From XN24 sp964462675 (GTDB lineage Bacteria > Pseudomonadota > Gammaproteobacteria > Steroidobacterales > XN24): a DNA stretch of 64,000 nucleotides. Positions 25,856-33,881 of the stretch are shown here, piece after piece. The DNA is taken from contig CAYWYS010000013.1 of NCBI GenBank assembly GCA_964462675.1, positions 1 to 64,000 of the forward strand, given 5' to 3'. Below the pieces are notes generated by a model that saw only the letters and a list, made by a program, of their open reading frames with translations, was not told where the DNA came from and did not search any database. The position numbers were made by a program, and so were the translations under genes. The first letter of the stretch is position 1. The number at the start of each line of letters is the position of its first letter.

Positions 25856-27295
25856 TCAGGAACGGGCCGCTTTCTTCTTGCGGCGCGCGCGCCTGGGCGC
25901 CGGCAGCAGCGCCGCCTCGAGCTCGGCCACGGCGTCCGCCGCGTAGACGGCGATGCGCTGCATGCGCGGCACCGTGGTGTGACAGGCCGTGAAGCCGAAA
26001 TTCATCAGGCCCGCATAGCTCTCGCAGGTGATGTTCAGCGCCTGGCCGTGGGTGACGATCGACACCGGGTAGATCGCGACGAGCTCGGCGCCGCGGAAAA
26101 ACAGCGGCTTCTCCGGCCCGGGCACGTTCGAGATCGTGACGTTGAACATCGGTCGCGTGCGCCCGCCGATGCCGGTCAACAACGTGATGATGGTCGGCGA
26201 CATCAACAGCACGGTGTACTGCATCATGGCTTTCTTCGGCAGGCTCCTGATGTGAGTCTTGCCGTGCTGCACCGAGGCCTTGATCGCCCGCAAGCGCTCG
26301 GCCGGATCCTCGATGTCGGTACCGAGCGTGGCGAGAATGAAGCTGATCGCGTTGCCGCTGCCCTGGTCGTCGCTGGGCCGCACCGAGACCGGGATGCCGG
26401 CTGTCAACGGCTTGTCCGGCAGGCTGTCGCGTTCCAGCAGGTATTTGCGCAGCGCGCCGCCGCAGATGGCCAGCACGACGTCGTTCAGCGTGCACTGTCC
26501 GGCCGTGGCCAGCGCGCGCAGGCGCTCCAGCGGGAACTGCTGCGTCGCGAAGCGCCGCTTCTCGCGCACGCGGCCGTTGAGCATCGAGTAGGGCGTGTCG
26601 AACGGGATCGCAATGCCCTCATCCGCGTCGCCGATGCGCTTCAGCATCTTGCCGAAGGCGGCCGCCAGCTGCGGCAGCGTCCTGACCTGCGCGCTCAGTC
26701 CCTCGATCGCCGACGCCAGCACGTTGGCCATCGTCGGCGCGGCGCGCGACCGGTGCGGCTTGTTCGCCCGCCCGTGCCCCAGCGCCCAGAACGGCGGCAG
26801 CCGCATGCTCTCGCCCGCATCGGTCGACATCGCGCGCTGCAACAGCAGCATGCCGCTGACGCCGTCGATCAGCGAGTGGTGGATCTTGATGAAGATCGCG
26901 AAGCGGTGGTCCCTGAGGCCCTCGATGATCGTGCATTCCCATGGCGGCCGGCTCAGGTCGATCGGCGCGCTCTGCAGCAATCCGACCAGCTCGCCGAGCT
27001 CGCGCTCGCCGCCCGGCCATGGCAGCGCCGCGTGCCGCACGTGGTACTCCATGTCGATGTCGTCGTCCTCGACCCAGGACGGCAGGGGATTCTTGGTGAA
27101 CGGAAAGCGCAGGCGCCGGTTCCACGGCGGCGCGAAATCGCGATGCGCGCGGAAGTCCGCCATCAGGTCGCGCAGGAAGTCCTTGGGCGCCCCGTCCGGC
27201 AGCCGGAACTGCAGCAGCCCGCCGACGTGGTTCGGCGTGGCCCGCGACTCGGTGAAAATCCAGGCGGTATCGAGCGGGTTGAGCCGGACGCTCAT
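25856..27295 (-). CDS. Wax ester synthase / diacylglycerol acyltransferase (WS/DGAT)
   Basis: The 479-residue enzyme is of the WS/DGAT family, which esterifies fatty alcohols or diacylglycerol with acyl-CoA. The catalytic HHxxxDG is present as HHSLIDG (about residue 137); the N-terminal LNPLDTAWIFTESRATPNHVGG and the late motifs NDVVLAICGGALRKYL and NVTISNVPGPEKPLFFRGAEL are diagnostic. The C-terminus is Lys/Arg/Ala-rich. The start overlaps the stop of the acyl reductase-like gene by 4 bp (ATGA), so it is the last gene of an alcohol dehydrogenase-reductase-WS operon. Confidence 0.93.
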   Translation of the reverse strand: MSVRLNPLDTAWIFTESRATPNHVGGLLQFRLPDGAPKDFLRDLMADFRAHRDFAPPWNRRLRFPFTKNPLPSWVEDDDIDMEYHVRHAALPWPGGERELGELVGLLQSAPIDLSRPPWECTIIEGLRDHRFAIFIKIHHSLIDGVSGMLLLQRAMSTDAGESMRLPPFWALGHGRANKPHRSRAAPTMANVLASAIEGLSAQVRTLPQLAAAFGKMLKRIGDADEGIAIPFDTPYSMLNGRVREKRRFATQQFPLERLRALATAGQCTLNDVVLAICGGALRKYLLERDSLPDKPLTAGIPVSVRPSDDQGSGNAISFILATLGTDIEDPAERLRAIKASVQHGKTHIRSLPKKAMMQYTVLLMSPTIITLLTGIGGRTRPMFNVTISNVPGPEKPLFFRGAELVAIYPVSIVTHGQALNITCESYAGLMNFGFTACHTTVPRMQRIAVYAADAVAELEAALLPAPRRARRKKKAARS

Positions 27296-29409
27296 TCAGT
27301 CGCCGTCGTGCCAGCCGCCGCCTTGCGCGTCGTCCTCTTCCTGGCCGCCGGTGCGCGCGTCGCGCCCGTGCCCTGCCAGGTCTTGCGTGCTTCCTTGGCC
27401 AGCGCCACGACCTTGGCGATGTCCGCGTCGGAGTGCACGCCGTTCGCGCCCGAGATCGCCGCCAGCTTCATGCCGTGCTTGAGGCCCAGCTTGTAGATCT
27501 CCTTGACCTTCTCCCACTCGGTGTCGCGGCCGATCGTGAACACTTCGAAGCGCCCCTCCAGCGCCAGCACGATGGTCTCGGCGAGGCAGGCGTAAATGAC
27601 GTTCGGGGGCAAGCCGATGTACTTCAGGCCCTTGACCGGCGTCGGCAGCTCGATCTCGCCCGACTCGATGACCAGCACGTCGGGCCGCTTGGCGACCTCC
27701 TCCGGCGGCAGGTCCAGCGGGCGCGCCACGTCGGTGATGACGCAGCCGGGCTTGACCTTGGTGATGTCGAGGATCTTCTTGCCGGCGCCGGAGGTCGAGG
27801 TGACGATCATGTCCATCTCGCCGAGCAGGTCGTCGTAGTCCGTCGCGCAGGTCACCTTGGCGTCCGGCGTGTCCCGAAGGATCGACGCCTTGAGGCGCTC
27901 GAGCTTCTTCATGTCCCGCGCGGCGATGACCACCTCCTCGAAGGCCATGGCCAGCAGCCGGGCGCTGACCGAGCCGATCGAGCCGGTGGCGCCGATCACC
28001 ATGGTCTTGGCCATCACGTGCTTGTCGACCGGGTGCAGCTTGATCAGGCCCATCCGCTGCATGGCGTCGTGCGCGGCCCACAGCGCGCCGGAGGCGGAGT
28101 AACTGTTGCCGGTGGTGATGGGGATGCGGGCACGGCGCGCGACGGTGACGCCCGCGTCGCCCACGACCTTGGTGAAGGCGCCGAGGCCCATGATCTGGGC
28201 GCCGAGCTTCTCCGCCATTCTCGCCGCGGCCAGGAGCCGGCGATAGGTGAACTCGGGGCTGCGCGCCAGCATTTCCTTGGGCGTGCCGCCGACGGTGATC
28301 AGCCAGCCCTCCGCCTCGGCGCCGGTCGGCGAGACGATGTTCTCCATCTTGCAATAGATCATCGGCGGCAGGTGCGCGGCGAGCGACTCCACCCGGTTCA
28401 TGACGAACTGCGGCGTGCCCTTCGGCACCGAGAAACCCTTGCGGATGTACTCCTGGCTCAGCGGGTGGATCACGAAGGCAAAGCGCCGGATGTTGCGGAA
28501 GTGCCCGGTCGGGTGCAGCAGGCGCGGCCGGATGTCGAGCTCGTCGATGATCTCGGCCAGGTCGTCGTCCGACACCACCTCGTGCGCCTTGCGCAGCGTC
28601 GCGAGGATCATCGCCTCGATGACGTTGATGCCGACGACGTGCTCGAACAGCTGTGGCGAAACGTCGATGACCAGGTTGGCCTCGCAATCCTTGAAGAAGG
28701 CGAAGGCCTCGTCGTCGACGGCCGAGGTGATGATCGTCTTGCCGGCCAGGTTGCCGGGCCGGCCGACCGCCTTGAGCTCCGCCATCGTCCCGACGACCAC
28801 GTGCGCCTTGGCCACTTCCCGCACCATCAGCTTGCTCTTGAGGCCGGACAGCGCGCTCTCGAGCAGCTCGCCGGGCTTGCCCGACAACACCCAGTCGCTG
28901 CCCCGCGCGTAGAGCTCCAGCTGCCGGAGCGAGGTCAGCATCTTGGGCGCGCCGGTCTGCGCGAGCGCGTCGGCAAACTTCAGGTTCGGCGTGTAATCCG
29001 ACAGCGCCACCGCCATGTCGTAGTTGCGGATGCCGGACAGGAACAGCACCAGGTTGTTGTTGAAGTAGTTGCCGAGGTGGTTCTGCACGTAGCGCACGGC
29101 CCGCACCTGCAACAGCCGCCGCAGCCGCGCGCCGGTGGTGACCGGCACGCGCGTGACCACCTTCAGGAGCCGCTGCGTCTCCCGGTTGGTCACGGTGTCC
29201 TGGCCGACATGGTGGTGGTCGCCGACCTCGCCGAGGCCGATGGCGTCCGCCTTGGCCTGGTGGCGGCGCATCAGGTCCCAGGCCTTGTTGGTGTCGCCGT
29301 CGGCACCGAGGCGCCGGACCTGGAAGGGGTGGCCGAGGAACTCGGTCTCGAACGAGAAATCGCGCTTGGAAGAACCCAGCGTGACGGTGACGACCTGCTT
29401 CGTGCTCAT
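27292..29409 (-). CDS. Acyl-ACP/acyl-CoA reductase-like protein with unknown N-terminal domain
   Basis: A 705-residue protein. From about residue 305 it aligns by eye with cyanobacterial long-chain acyl-ACP reductase (AAR): RRFAFVIHPLS, LGAQIMGLGAFTKVVGDAG, ITTGNSYSASG, the Rossmann motif GATGSIGSVSARLLA (about 470-485), and YACLAETIVLALEG with a cysteine (about residue 607) at the position of the AAR catalytic Cys. AAR reduces acyl-ACP or acyl-CoA to fatty aldehyde. The first 300 residues have no family I recognise; the last 30 are Ala/Arg/Thr-rich. The ATG at 29409 has GGAG 6 bases upstream, better than the GTG at 29421. It is located between Fe-ADH (28-bp gap) and WS/DGAT (overlap). Confidence 0.7.
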   Translation of the reverse strand: MSTKQVVTVTLGSSKRDFSFETEFLGHPFQVRRLGADGDTNKAWDLMRRHQAKADAIGLGEVGDHHHVGQDTVTNRETQRLLKVVTRVPVTTGARLRRLLQVRAVRYVQNHLGNYFNNNLVLFLSGIRNYDMAVALSDYTPNLKFADALAQTGAPKMLTSLRQLELYARGSDWVLSGKPGELLESALSGLKSKLMVREVAKAHVVVGTMAELKAVGRPGNLAGKTIITSAVDDEAFAFFKDCEANLVIDVSPQLFEHVVGINVIEAMILATLRKAHEVVSDDDLAEIIDELDIRPRLLHPTGHFRNIRRFAFVIHPLSQEYIRKGFSVPKGTPQFVMNRVESLAAHLPPMIYCKMENIVSPTGAEAEGWLITVGGTPKEMLARSPEFTYRRLLAAARMAEKLGAQIMGLGAFTKVVGDAGVTVARRARIPITTGNSYSASGALWAAHDAMQRMGLIKLHPVDKHVMAKTMVIGATGSIGSVSARLLAMAFEEVVIAARDMKKLERLKASILRDTPDAKVTCATDYDDLLGEMDMIVTSTSGAGKKILDITKVKPGCVITDVARPLDLPPEEVAKRPDVLVIESGEIELPTPVKGLKYIGLPPNVIYACLAETIVLALEGRFEVFTIGRDTEWEKVKEIYKLGLKHGMKLAAISGANGVHSDADIAKVVALAKEARKTWQGTGATRAPAARKRTTRKAAAGTTATE

Positions 29410-29437
29410 CGATGTCTCCACAAAAGGGCTTGGCCCG

Positions 29438-30685
29438 TCAGGACCGGATCTTGCGGGCGCGCGGCAGCACCTTGCGGATCATGCTCTCGCACTGCGCGCG
29501 GGTCATGTAGCGCGGCACCGGGTAGCCGGTATGCGCCTCGCGGCAGGCCGCCTCGGCCAGCGCCGGAATGTCGGCCTCGCGCAACGCGTCGAGGTGCTCG
29601 GGAATGCCGAGATCGCGATTCAGCTCGACGACGGCGTCCACGAAGCGCTGTGCCAGCGCCTTGTCCGGCTCGCGTTCGTGCCCGGCGCCGGCGCGCACCG
29701 CCAGCCGCGCCAGCCGGCCGGTGACCGCCGGCATGGAAAACTTCAGCACGTGCGGCAGCATGATCGCGTTGGCGAGACCGTGCGGCGTGCCGTACTTGCC
29801 GCCGAACTGGTGCGAGATGGCGTGCACATAGCCGACGTTGGTGCGCGTGAACGCCAGGCCGGCATAGGTCGAGGCCAGCGCCATCTGCTCGCGCGCCTCG
29901 AGGTTGCCGCCGTCGGTGTAGGCGATGCGCAGGTTCGCGAAGATCAGGCCGACGGCCGACAGCGCCAGCCCGTCGGTGTGACCGGTGGCCCACTTGCTGA
30001 GGAAGGCCTCGACCGCGTGGGTCAGCGCGTCCATGCCGGTGGCGGCCGTCATCGCCGGCGGCAGGCCCGTCATCAGCACCGGGTCGAGCGCCGCCATGCG
30101 CGGCACCAGCCGCGTGTCGACCACCGCGAGCTTGCTCTCGAGTTCGGGGTCAGATACCACCGCGGCGACCGTGACCTCGGAGCCGGTGCCGGCCGTGGTC
30201 GGCACCGCATAGATCGGCAGCGGCGTGCGCAGGCCCTTGAAGTAGCCGGCCAGGCTGCGCAGCGACTTGCCGGGATTCGCAATGGCCAGCGCGATGACCT
30301 TCGCGGCGTCCATCGACGAGCCGCCGCCGACCGCCACGATCGCGTCGCAACCGTGCTTGCGGCAGAAGGCGACGCCGCGCTCGACCAGCGGGATCGGCGC
30401 ATCCGGCGTGATCTCGTCGAACACCACGTACTTCGCGCCGCCCGCGTCGAGCGCGTCGCTCAGGTCCTTCAGCAGGCCGTACTTCGTCACGAACTCGCCG
30501 GTGACGATCAGGATCTTCTTGTGGCCGAAGCCGGCGACGGCGTGCCCGAGCCGTCCGCTCGACCCCGGCCCGACCAGCAGCGTCGGCTGCGGGATCGGCA
30601 CGAAGCGCGTCACCAGGCCCGCGCCCCGCATCACGGCCGAGAGCCCCCGGGCGCGTGTCGATTCGGGAATCAGGTCAAGAATCAC
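29438..30685 (-). CDS. Iron-containing alcohol dehydrogenase
   Basis: The 415-residue group III dehydrogenase has the NAD site VGGGSSMDAAK, TTAGTGSEVT, and metal ligands in ALTHAVEAFLS and VHAISHQFGGKYGTPHG. It probably reduces aldehyde to alcohol; in this operon a fatty aldehyde supplied by the adjacent reductase is the obvious candidate (inference). A GTG at 30685 is the first start, with an ATG at 30631 as the alternative. Codons for VSDPE at 30143-30157 coincide exactly with the core of the GGGGTCAGATAC repeat family. Confidence 0.9.
   Translation of the reverse strand: MILDLIPESTRARGLSAVMRGAGLVTRFVPIPQPTLLVGPGSSGRLGHAVAGFGHKKILIVTGEFVTKYGLLKDLSDALDAGGAKYVVFDEITPDAPIPLVERGVAFCRKHGCDAIVAVGGGSSMDAAKVIALAIANPGKSLRSLAGYFKGLRTPLPIYAVPTTAGTGSEVTVAAVVSDPELESKLAVVDTRLVPRMAALDPVLMTGLPPAMTAATGMDALTHAVEAFLSKWATGHTDGLALSAVGLIFANLRIAYTDGGNLEAREQMALASTYAGLAFTRTNVGYVHAISHQFGGKYGTPHGLANAIMLPHVLKFSMPAVTGRLARLAVRAGAGHEREPDKALAQRFVDAVVELNRDLGIPEHLDALREADIPALAEAACREAHTGYPVPRYMTRAQCESMIRKVLPRARKIRS
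30143..30157 (+). repeat. GGGGTCAGATAC repeat core inside a coding region
   Basis: TTCGGGGTCAGATAC, matching the core of the repeat family found from 33 to 53 kb. It is read in frame as part of the iron alcohol dehydrogenase. A chance match is possible because the copy is short. Confidence 0.5.
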
Positions 30686-30774
30686 GGGAAACCTCGGGCG
30701 CGTTGCGGCTCACCAGTATAAGGTCAACGTCGCCCGTTTTGCTGCGGCCGGCCGCTTTGCTGCAGCGCGGAAAA

Positions 30775-32526
30775 CTAGGCGACCGCCCGCCTCACCTCCG
30801 ACTGCAATTCGGCCGGGGTCGCCGCCGCCCGCGTCGCCCGCTCACGCCAGGCGTCCATGATGTCGGCGAACACGGCCTCGGCGGTCGGCCAGCGGCCGGC
30901 GCCCTTGCCGCGCGCCACGATCGCGGCGCCATCCTCGAGCTCGATGCGCAGCACGTTCCACTCGCCGCGGACCTGCGCCAGCGGCGCCGACGCGGGCAGC
31001 CGGCGCGGCACGACCGCGCTGTCGAGCCGATTGCCGACGATGCGGCAGCCGGCGACGAGCCGCGTCGCCTGGCCGCGCGCCGCATCGTCCCGGATGGCGG
31101 CCGCATCGAGGCCGTCGATGCCGCTGGCCGGCACCGCGTCGCGGCCGAGCTCCGCGCCAAAGGCCGCGCGCGCCAGGATGCGCAGCTTGCTGGCGGCGTC
31201 GCCGCCGGACAGGTCCTGCGCCGGATCGGCCTCCGCGTAACCGAGCCGCTGTGCTTCCGCCAGCGCTTCGGCAAACGGCGCGCCGGCCGCGACCCGGTCG
31301 AGAATGTAATTGCAGGTACCGTTCAGCACGCCCTCGAAGGCCCGGACCCGCCCGCCGGCGCCGGCGGCGCGGGCCAGCTCCACGGCCGGCAGGCTGCCGC
31401 CGACACTGGCCGAGTACGCGAAGCGCCGGCCGTGGCGCGCCGCATGCTCCTCGAGCAACGCGCCATGCTCAGCCACCACCGGCTTGTTGGCCGTGACCAC
31501 GTCGCGCCCCGCCGCCAGCGCGCGCGCTACCAGGGCCGCGGCCGGTTCCTCGCCGCCGAGCAGCTCGACGACCAGGTCGGCGGGCCGCGCCAGCAGCGCC
31601 CACGGGTCGTCCGTCAACAGCACGCGCGGCAGGTCCGCGGGGCGCAGCTTGCCGAGGTCCCGCACGGCGATGCCGACCACCTCGAAGCGCTCCGGCTGCG
31701 CGGCCAGCAACTGGTAGACGCCGTAGCCGACCGTGCCCGCGCCGAACAGCGCGACGCGCAGCCGCCCTGCCGGCGGGCCTGGCGGCAGCAGGCGGCTCGG
31801 TCCGGGGCCGACGCGCGTCGCATGCGGCGCGCCGATTGCCGCGACCTCGAAGGCCAGGCCGCGGGCCTGCGCGAAACCGATCGCCTTCGGCTGGACCAGC
31901 CGGCCGGCGACGGCCAGCGCATCCTGCCAGCCGATGGACTCGAAGCGGCGCGGCAAGGCGCCGGCGGCGGCCGGGTCGCGCTCGTAGATGCCGTCCACAT
32001 CCTTGACGAGGCGGCAGTCCGCGCCGAGTGCGGCCGCGATGAACAGTGCGCTCAAATCCGAGCCGCCGCGACCGAGCAGCACGTTGCGGCCTTGCGGATC
32101 GCGCGCAATGAAGCCCGGCACGACGACGACGGCGTGTGCGTCGAGCGCTGCGCGCAGTGCTGCGACGTCGAGCGACTGCGGCTCGGCGTCGAGCGGCGCG
32201 CCACGCGCGACGAGCCCGAAGTCCTCGGGCCCGAGCCGGGTCGCCGGGATGCCCGCCCGCTCCAGCGCCAGCCCGAGCAGCAGCGCCGACGCGCGCTCGC
32301 CGAAGCCGAGCAGCTCGGCCAGCGCGTGCGGGTCGGGCGACTCGCTGACAGCGCGGCTGTCGGCCAGCATCCGGTCCGTCGCGCCGCCGACGGCCGAGAC
32401 CACCGCGACCACGCGCCGGCCCAAGCGGACCTGGCGGTAGATCTCGTGGACGACGGCCGGGAAATGCGTGGCGTCCGGCAGCACCGAGCTGCCGAGTTTC
32501 AGGACGACGATGGATGACTGGCTCAC
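30775..32526 (-). CDS. Bifunctional aspartate kinase-homoserine dehydrogenase without ACT domains
   Basis: The 583-residue fusion has a kinase part (about 1-250) with VLKLGSSVL, GRGGSDLSALFIAA and KDVDGIYERDP, and a dehydrogenase part (about 265-583) with ALFGAGTVGYGVYQLL, TANKPVVAEHG, VGGSLPAVE, FEGVLNGTCNYILDRV and GYAEADPAQDLSGGDAASK. E. coli ThrA is about 820 residues because of ACT domains between the parts; these are absent here, so allosteric threonine inhibition of the usual kind is not expected. The GTG start at 32526 follows AAAGGAAC. A SAM-II-like riboswitch and a terminator precede it. Confidence 0.92.
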   Translation of the reverse strand: MSQSSIVVLKLGSSVLPDATHFPAVVHEIYRQVRLGRRVVAVVSAVGGATDRMLADSRAVSESPDPHALAELLGFGERASALLLGLALERAGIPATRLGPEDFGLVARGAPLDAEPQSLDVAALRAALDAHAVVVVPGFIARDPQGRNVLLGRGGSDLSALFIAAALGADCRLVKDVDGIYERDPAAAGALPRRFESIGWQDALAVAGRLVQPKAIGFAQARGLAFEVAAIGAPHATRVGPGPSRLLPPGPPAGRLRVALFGAGTVGYGVYQLLAAQPERFEVVGIAVRDLGKLRPADLPRVLLTDDPWALLARPADLVVELLGGEEPAAALVARALAAGRDVVTANKPVVAEHGALLEEHAARHGRRFAYSASVGGSLPAVELARAAGAGGRVRAFEGVLNGTCNYILDRVAAGAPFAEALAEAQRLGYAEADPAQDLSGGDAASKLRILARAAFGAELGRDAVPASGIDGLDAAAIRDDAARGQATRLVAGCRIVGNRLDSAVVPRRLPASAPLAQVRGEWNVLRIELEDGAAIVARGKGAGRWPTAEAVFADIMDAWRERATRAAATPAELQSEVRRAVA

Positions 32527-32611
32527 TGTAAGTTCCTTTCCGCTGCAAGGTCCGTTGCAAATCAGCGCGCCGTGAGCGCAGCCTGCGGAAAGGAAGCGGC
32601 AGCCGCGGGGC

Positions 32612-32646
32612 AAAAATAAACCCGCTCAGTCGAAGCTGGAGCGGGT
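32612..32646 (-). terminator. Intrinsic terminator in the aspartate kinase leader
   Basis: On the minus strand ACCCGCTC (32646-32639) pairs with GAGCGGGT (32627-32620) around an 11-nt loop and is followed by TTATTTTTG. It lies between the SAM-II-like aptamer and the GTG start, as expected for a transcription-attenuation expression platform. Confidence 0.85.
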
Positions 32647-32650
32647 ACCC

Positions 32651-32712
32651 CGGCCTCGCTTTAGCTGCATTTCTTACGCGCCCGCAAGCTGATGTTCAAA
32701 TCGGCGCAGGCG
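32651..32712 (-). promoter_or_regulatory. SAM-II-type riboswitch aptamer
   Basis: The minus strand reads GCGCC-GATTTG-...-CTTGC-...-GGCGC-...-AAATGCAGCTAAA. This follows the known SAM-II pseudoknot in order: P1 5' arm (32707-32703), the GAUUU loop, the UUGC element, the P1 3' arm and the (A)AAUGnAGCUAAA strand (about 32674-32660). SAM-II aptamers repress methionine-pathway genes; here the controlled gene is aspartate kinase-homoserine dehydrogenase, which feeds methionine. The match is by eye to the published aptamer sequence pattern; covariance scoring was not possible. Confidence 0.8.
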
Positions 32713-32821
32713 CAAATCTAAGGCCGCGGCGGGGGCGCGTCAAGGGTGGCGCGGCGGCGGATCCGGCGGGCATGTCGCAAGTCGCGGCATCATGGTGTCG
32801 ATGACAAGCAGTGCAGGACAA

Positions 32822-33223
32822 ATGCCGACCTACATCCTCGACGGCCACAACATTCTCTATGCCGCGCGGCCGGCTTTCCTCGAGCAGCTCGCGGACGGTC
32901 ACCCGGGCTCCGCGGCGCGCGAGGAACTGGTGCGGCGCCTGGTCGCGGCCTTCGGCCCGTCCGGCCCGCGCGTGTTCCTTTATTTCGACGGCAGCGAAGC
33001 GACGACCGAGGCGCGATCCGGGCAGGTGCAGGTGATCTATTCCGGCGGCGAAGGCGAGCAGCGCGCCGACAAGGCCATCCTGAATTGCGTATCTGACCCC
33101 GAACTCGAAACGCCACTGGTCGTCGTGACGCGGGACATCAGGCTGGCGCGCCGGGCGCGCAAGCGCGGCGCCAGCGTCATGGACCCGGCGGAGTTCCTCG
33201 CGACCTGGGGGCTGGATCGGTGA
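32822..33223 (+). CDS. NYN-domain (YacP-like) putative RNase
   Basis: The 133-residue protein has the PIN-like NYN fold: TYILDGHNILYAARP (first Asp), RVFLYFDGSEATTEARSG, EQRADKAIL and LVVVTRDIRLARRARKRG. YacP/NYN proteins are predicted to be Mg-dependent RNases acting on structured RNA or mRNA. The start at 32822 (MPTYILDGHN) has AGGAC just upstream; ATGs at 32792 and 32801 are alternatives. Codons 33082-33103 are an exact 22-bp copy of the dispersed repeat, read as NCVSDPE. The 3' end overlaps convergent vapC by 47 bp. Confidence 0.8.
   Translation: MPTYILDGHNILYAARPAFLEQLADGHPGSAAREELVRRLVAAFGPSGPRVFLYFDGSEATTEARSGQVQVIYSGGEGEQRADKAILNCVSDPELETPLVVVTRDIRLARRARKRGASVMDPAEFLATWGLDR
33082..33103 (-). 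repeat. GGGGTCAGATAC-family repeat inside the NYN gene
   Basis: GAATTGCGTATCTGACCCCGAA on the plus strand is the exact reverse complement of the copies at 40974-40997 and 45618-45641. It is translated in frame without disturbing the NYN domain. Confidence 0.8.
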
Positions 33224-33608
33224 CGCGCCGCAAGCCGAGGTGCTCGACGAAGGGATCGAAGTCCCGGTCCGAGTAAAGCAAGGGCAGGCGCTGCTCGATG
33301 CAAAACGTCGCAATCACGGCGTCGGTCGTCTTGCGCACGGTAATGCCTAGCCTGCGAAGCGCCCGGTAGCTCTCCGCGACCTTGTGTGCGCGCGACACGC
33401 CGAGCAGTTCGAATACCGCCAGGCTGCCGAGCAGCTCCCGGGCCGCGCGGTAATCGGCTTCCGCGCGGAAGCCCTGCAGCACCTCGACGAGCACCAGGTC
33501 CCCGACGGCCACGGGCTCGCGGCCCAGCAGTTCGTCGAGCAGGTCGGTTTCCGTTGTCGCGGCACCGTTGAAATAGTCGATCCAGACGCTCGAGTCCACG
33601 AGGATCAT
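33177..33608 (-). CDS. vapC: VapC-type PIN-domain toxin
   Basis: The 143-residue PIN ribonuclease has N-terminal MILVDSSVWIDYF (first Asp), EVLQGF with the conserved Glu context, KTTDAVIATFCIE (third Asp) and LLYSDRDFDPFVEHLGL. It would cleave RNA and arrest growth when free of antitoxin. The ATG shares a base with the antitoxin stop (TGATG), fixing the start; the 12-codon longer frame is antitoxin sequence. Its 3' 47 bp overlap the convergent NYN gene. Confidence 0.9.
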   Translation of the reverse strand: MILVDSSVWIDYFNGAATTETDLLDELLGREPVAVGDLVLVEVLQGFRAEADYRAARELLGSLAVFELLGVSRAHKVAESYRALRRLGITVRKTTDAVIATFCIEQRLPLLYSDRDFDPFVEHLGLRRVTDPAPRSRGTPPGP

Positions 33609-33799
33609 CAATCCGTCCTCATGCGCTCCAGGTCGTCCGTCCACCTGAGTTTGCCCCTGAAGCCCCGGATCCGCTCCTGCTGCTTAAGCTGCAACAGCGC
33701 GCGCAAGCCCAGCTCGACCACCTCGCGCTTGCTCCTCGCGCCGGTGGCCTTGAGCGCATCGGACATCAGCTTGTCGTCGATCACGATATTGGTTCTCAT
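33608..33799 (-). CDS. vapB: VapB-type antitoxin
   Basis: The 63-residue antitoxin begins MRTNIVIDDKLMSDALKATG, the hallmark of the VapB (MT_Rv2009-like) ribbon-helix-helix class, followed by SKREVVELGLRALLQLKQQ and a C-terminal toxin-binding tail (RWTDDLERMRTD). The ATG at 33799 follows GGAGATCC; the frame continuing to 33841 would run through the palindromic operator. It is co-transcribed and coupled with vapC. Confidence 0.9.
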   Translation of the reverse strand: MRTNIVIDDKLMSDALKATGARSKREVVELGLRALLQLKQQERIRGFRGKLRWTDDLERMRTD

Positions 33800-33813
33800 G
33801 AGGCTGGATCTCC

Positions 33814-33843
33814 ATGTGTATACATCGTTCCGAGTATACACAT
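33814..33843. promoter_or_regulatory. Palindromic operator of the vapBC module
   Basis: ATGTGTATAC (33814-33823) and GTATACACAT (33834-33843) form a perfect 10-bp inverted repeat with a 10-bp spacer, 15-44 bp upstream of vapB. This is the expected autoregulatory site of a VapB dimer of dimers. Confidence 0.8.
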
Positions 33844-33881
33844 CAACCGCGATATCCGGAGAATGCAGCCTGATATCTGCG

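Noticed and set aside
32612..32673. Leader peptide MQLKRGRGTRSSFD in front of the aspartate kinase gene
   Set aside because: Its ATG is part of the SAM-II-like aptamer, it is not rich in Thr, Ile or Met, and the aptamer explains the conserved bases.
32640..32720. tRNA-like fold in the aspartate kinase leader
   Set aside because: No anticodon stem or T-loop GTTCRA; the SAM-II pseudoknot elements account for the sequence.
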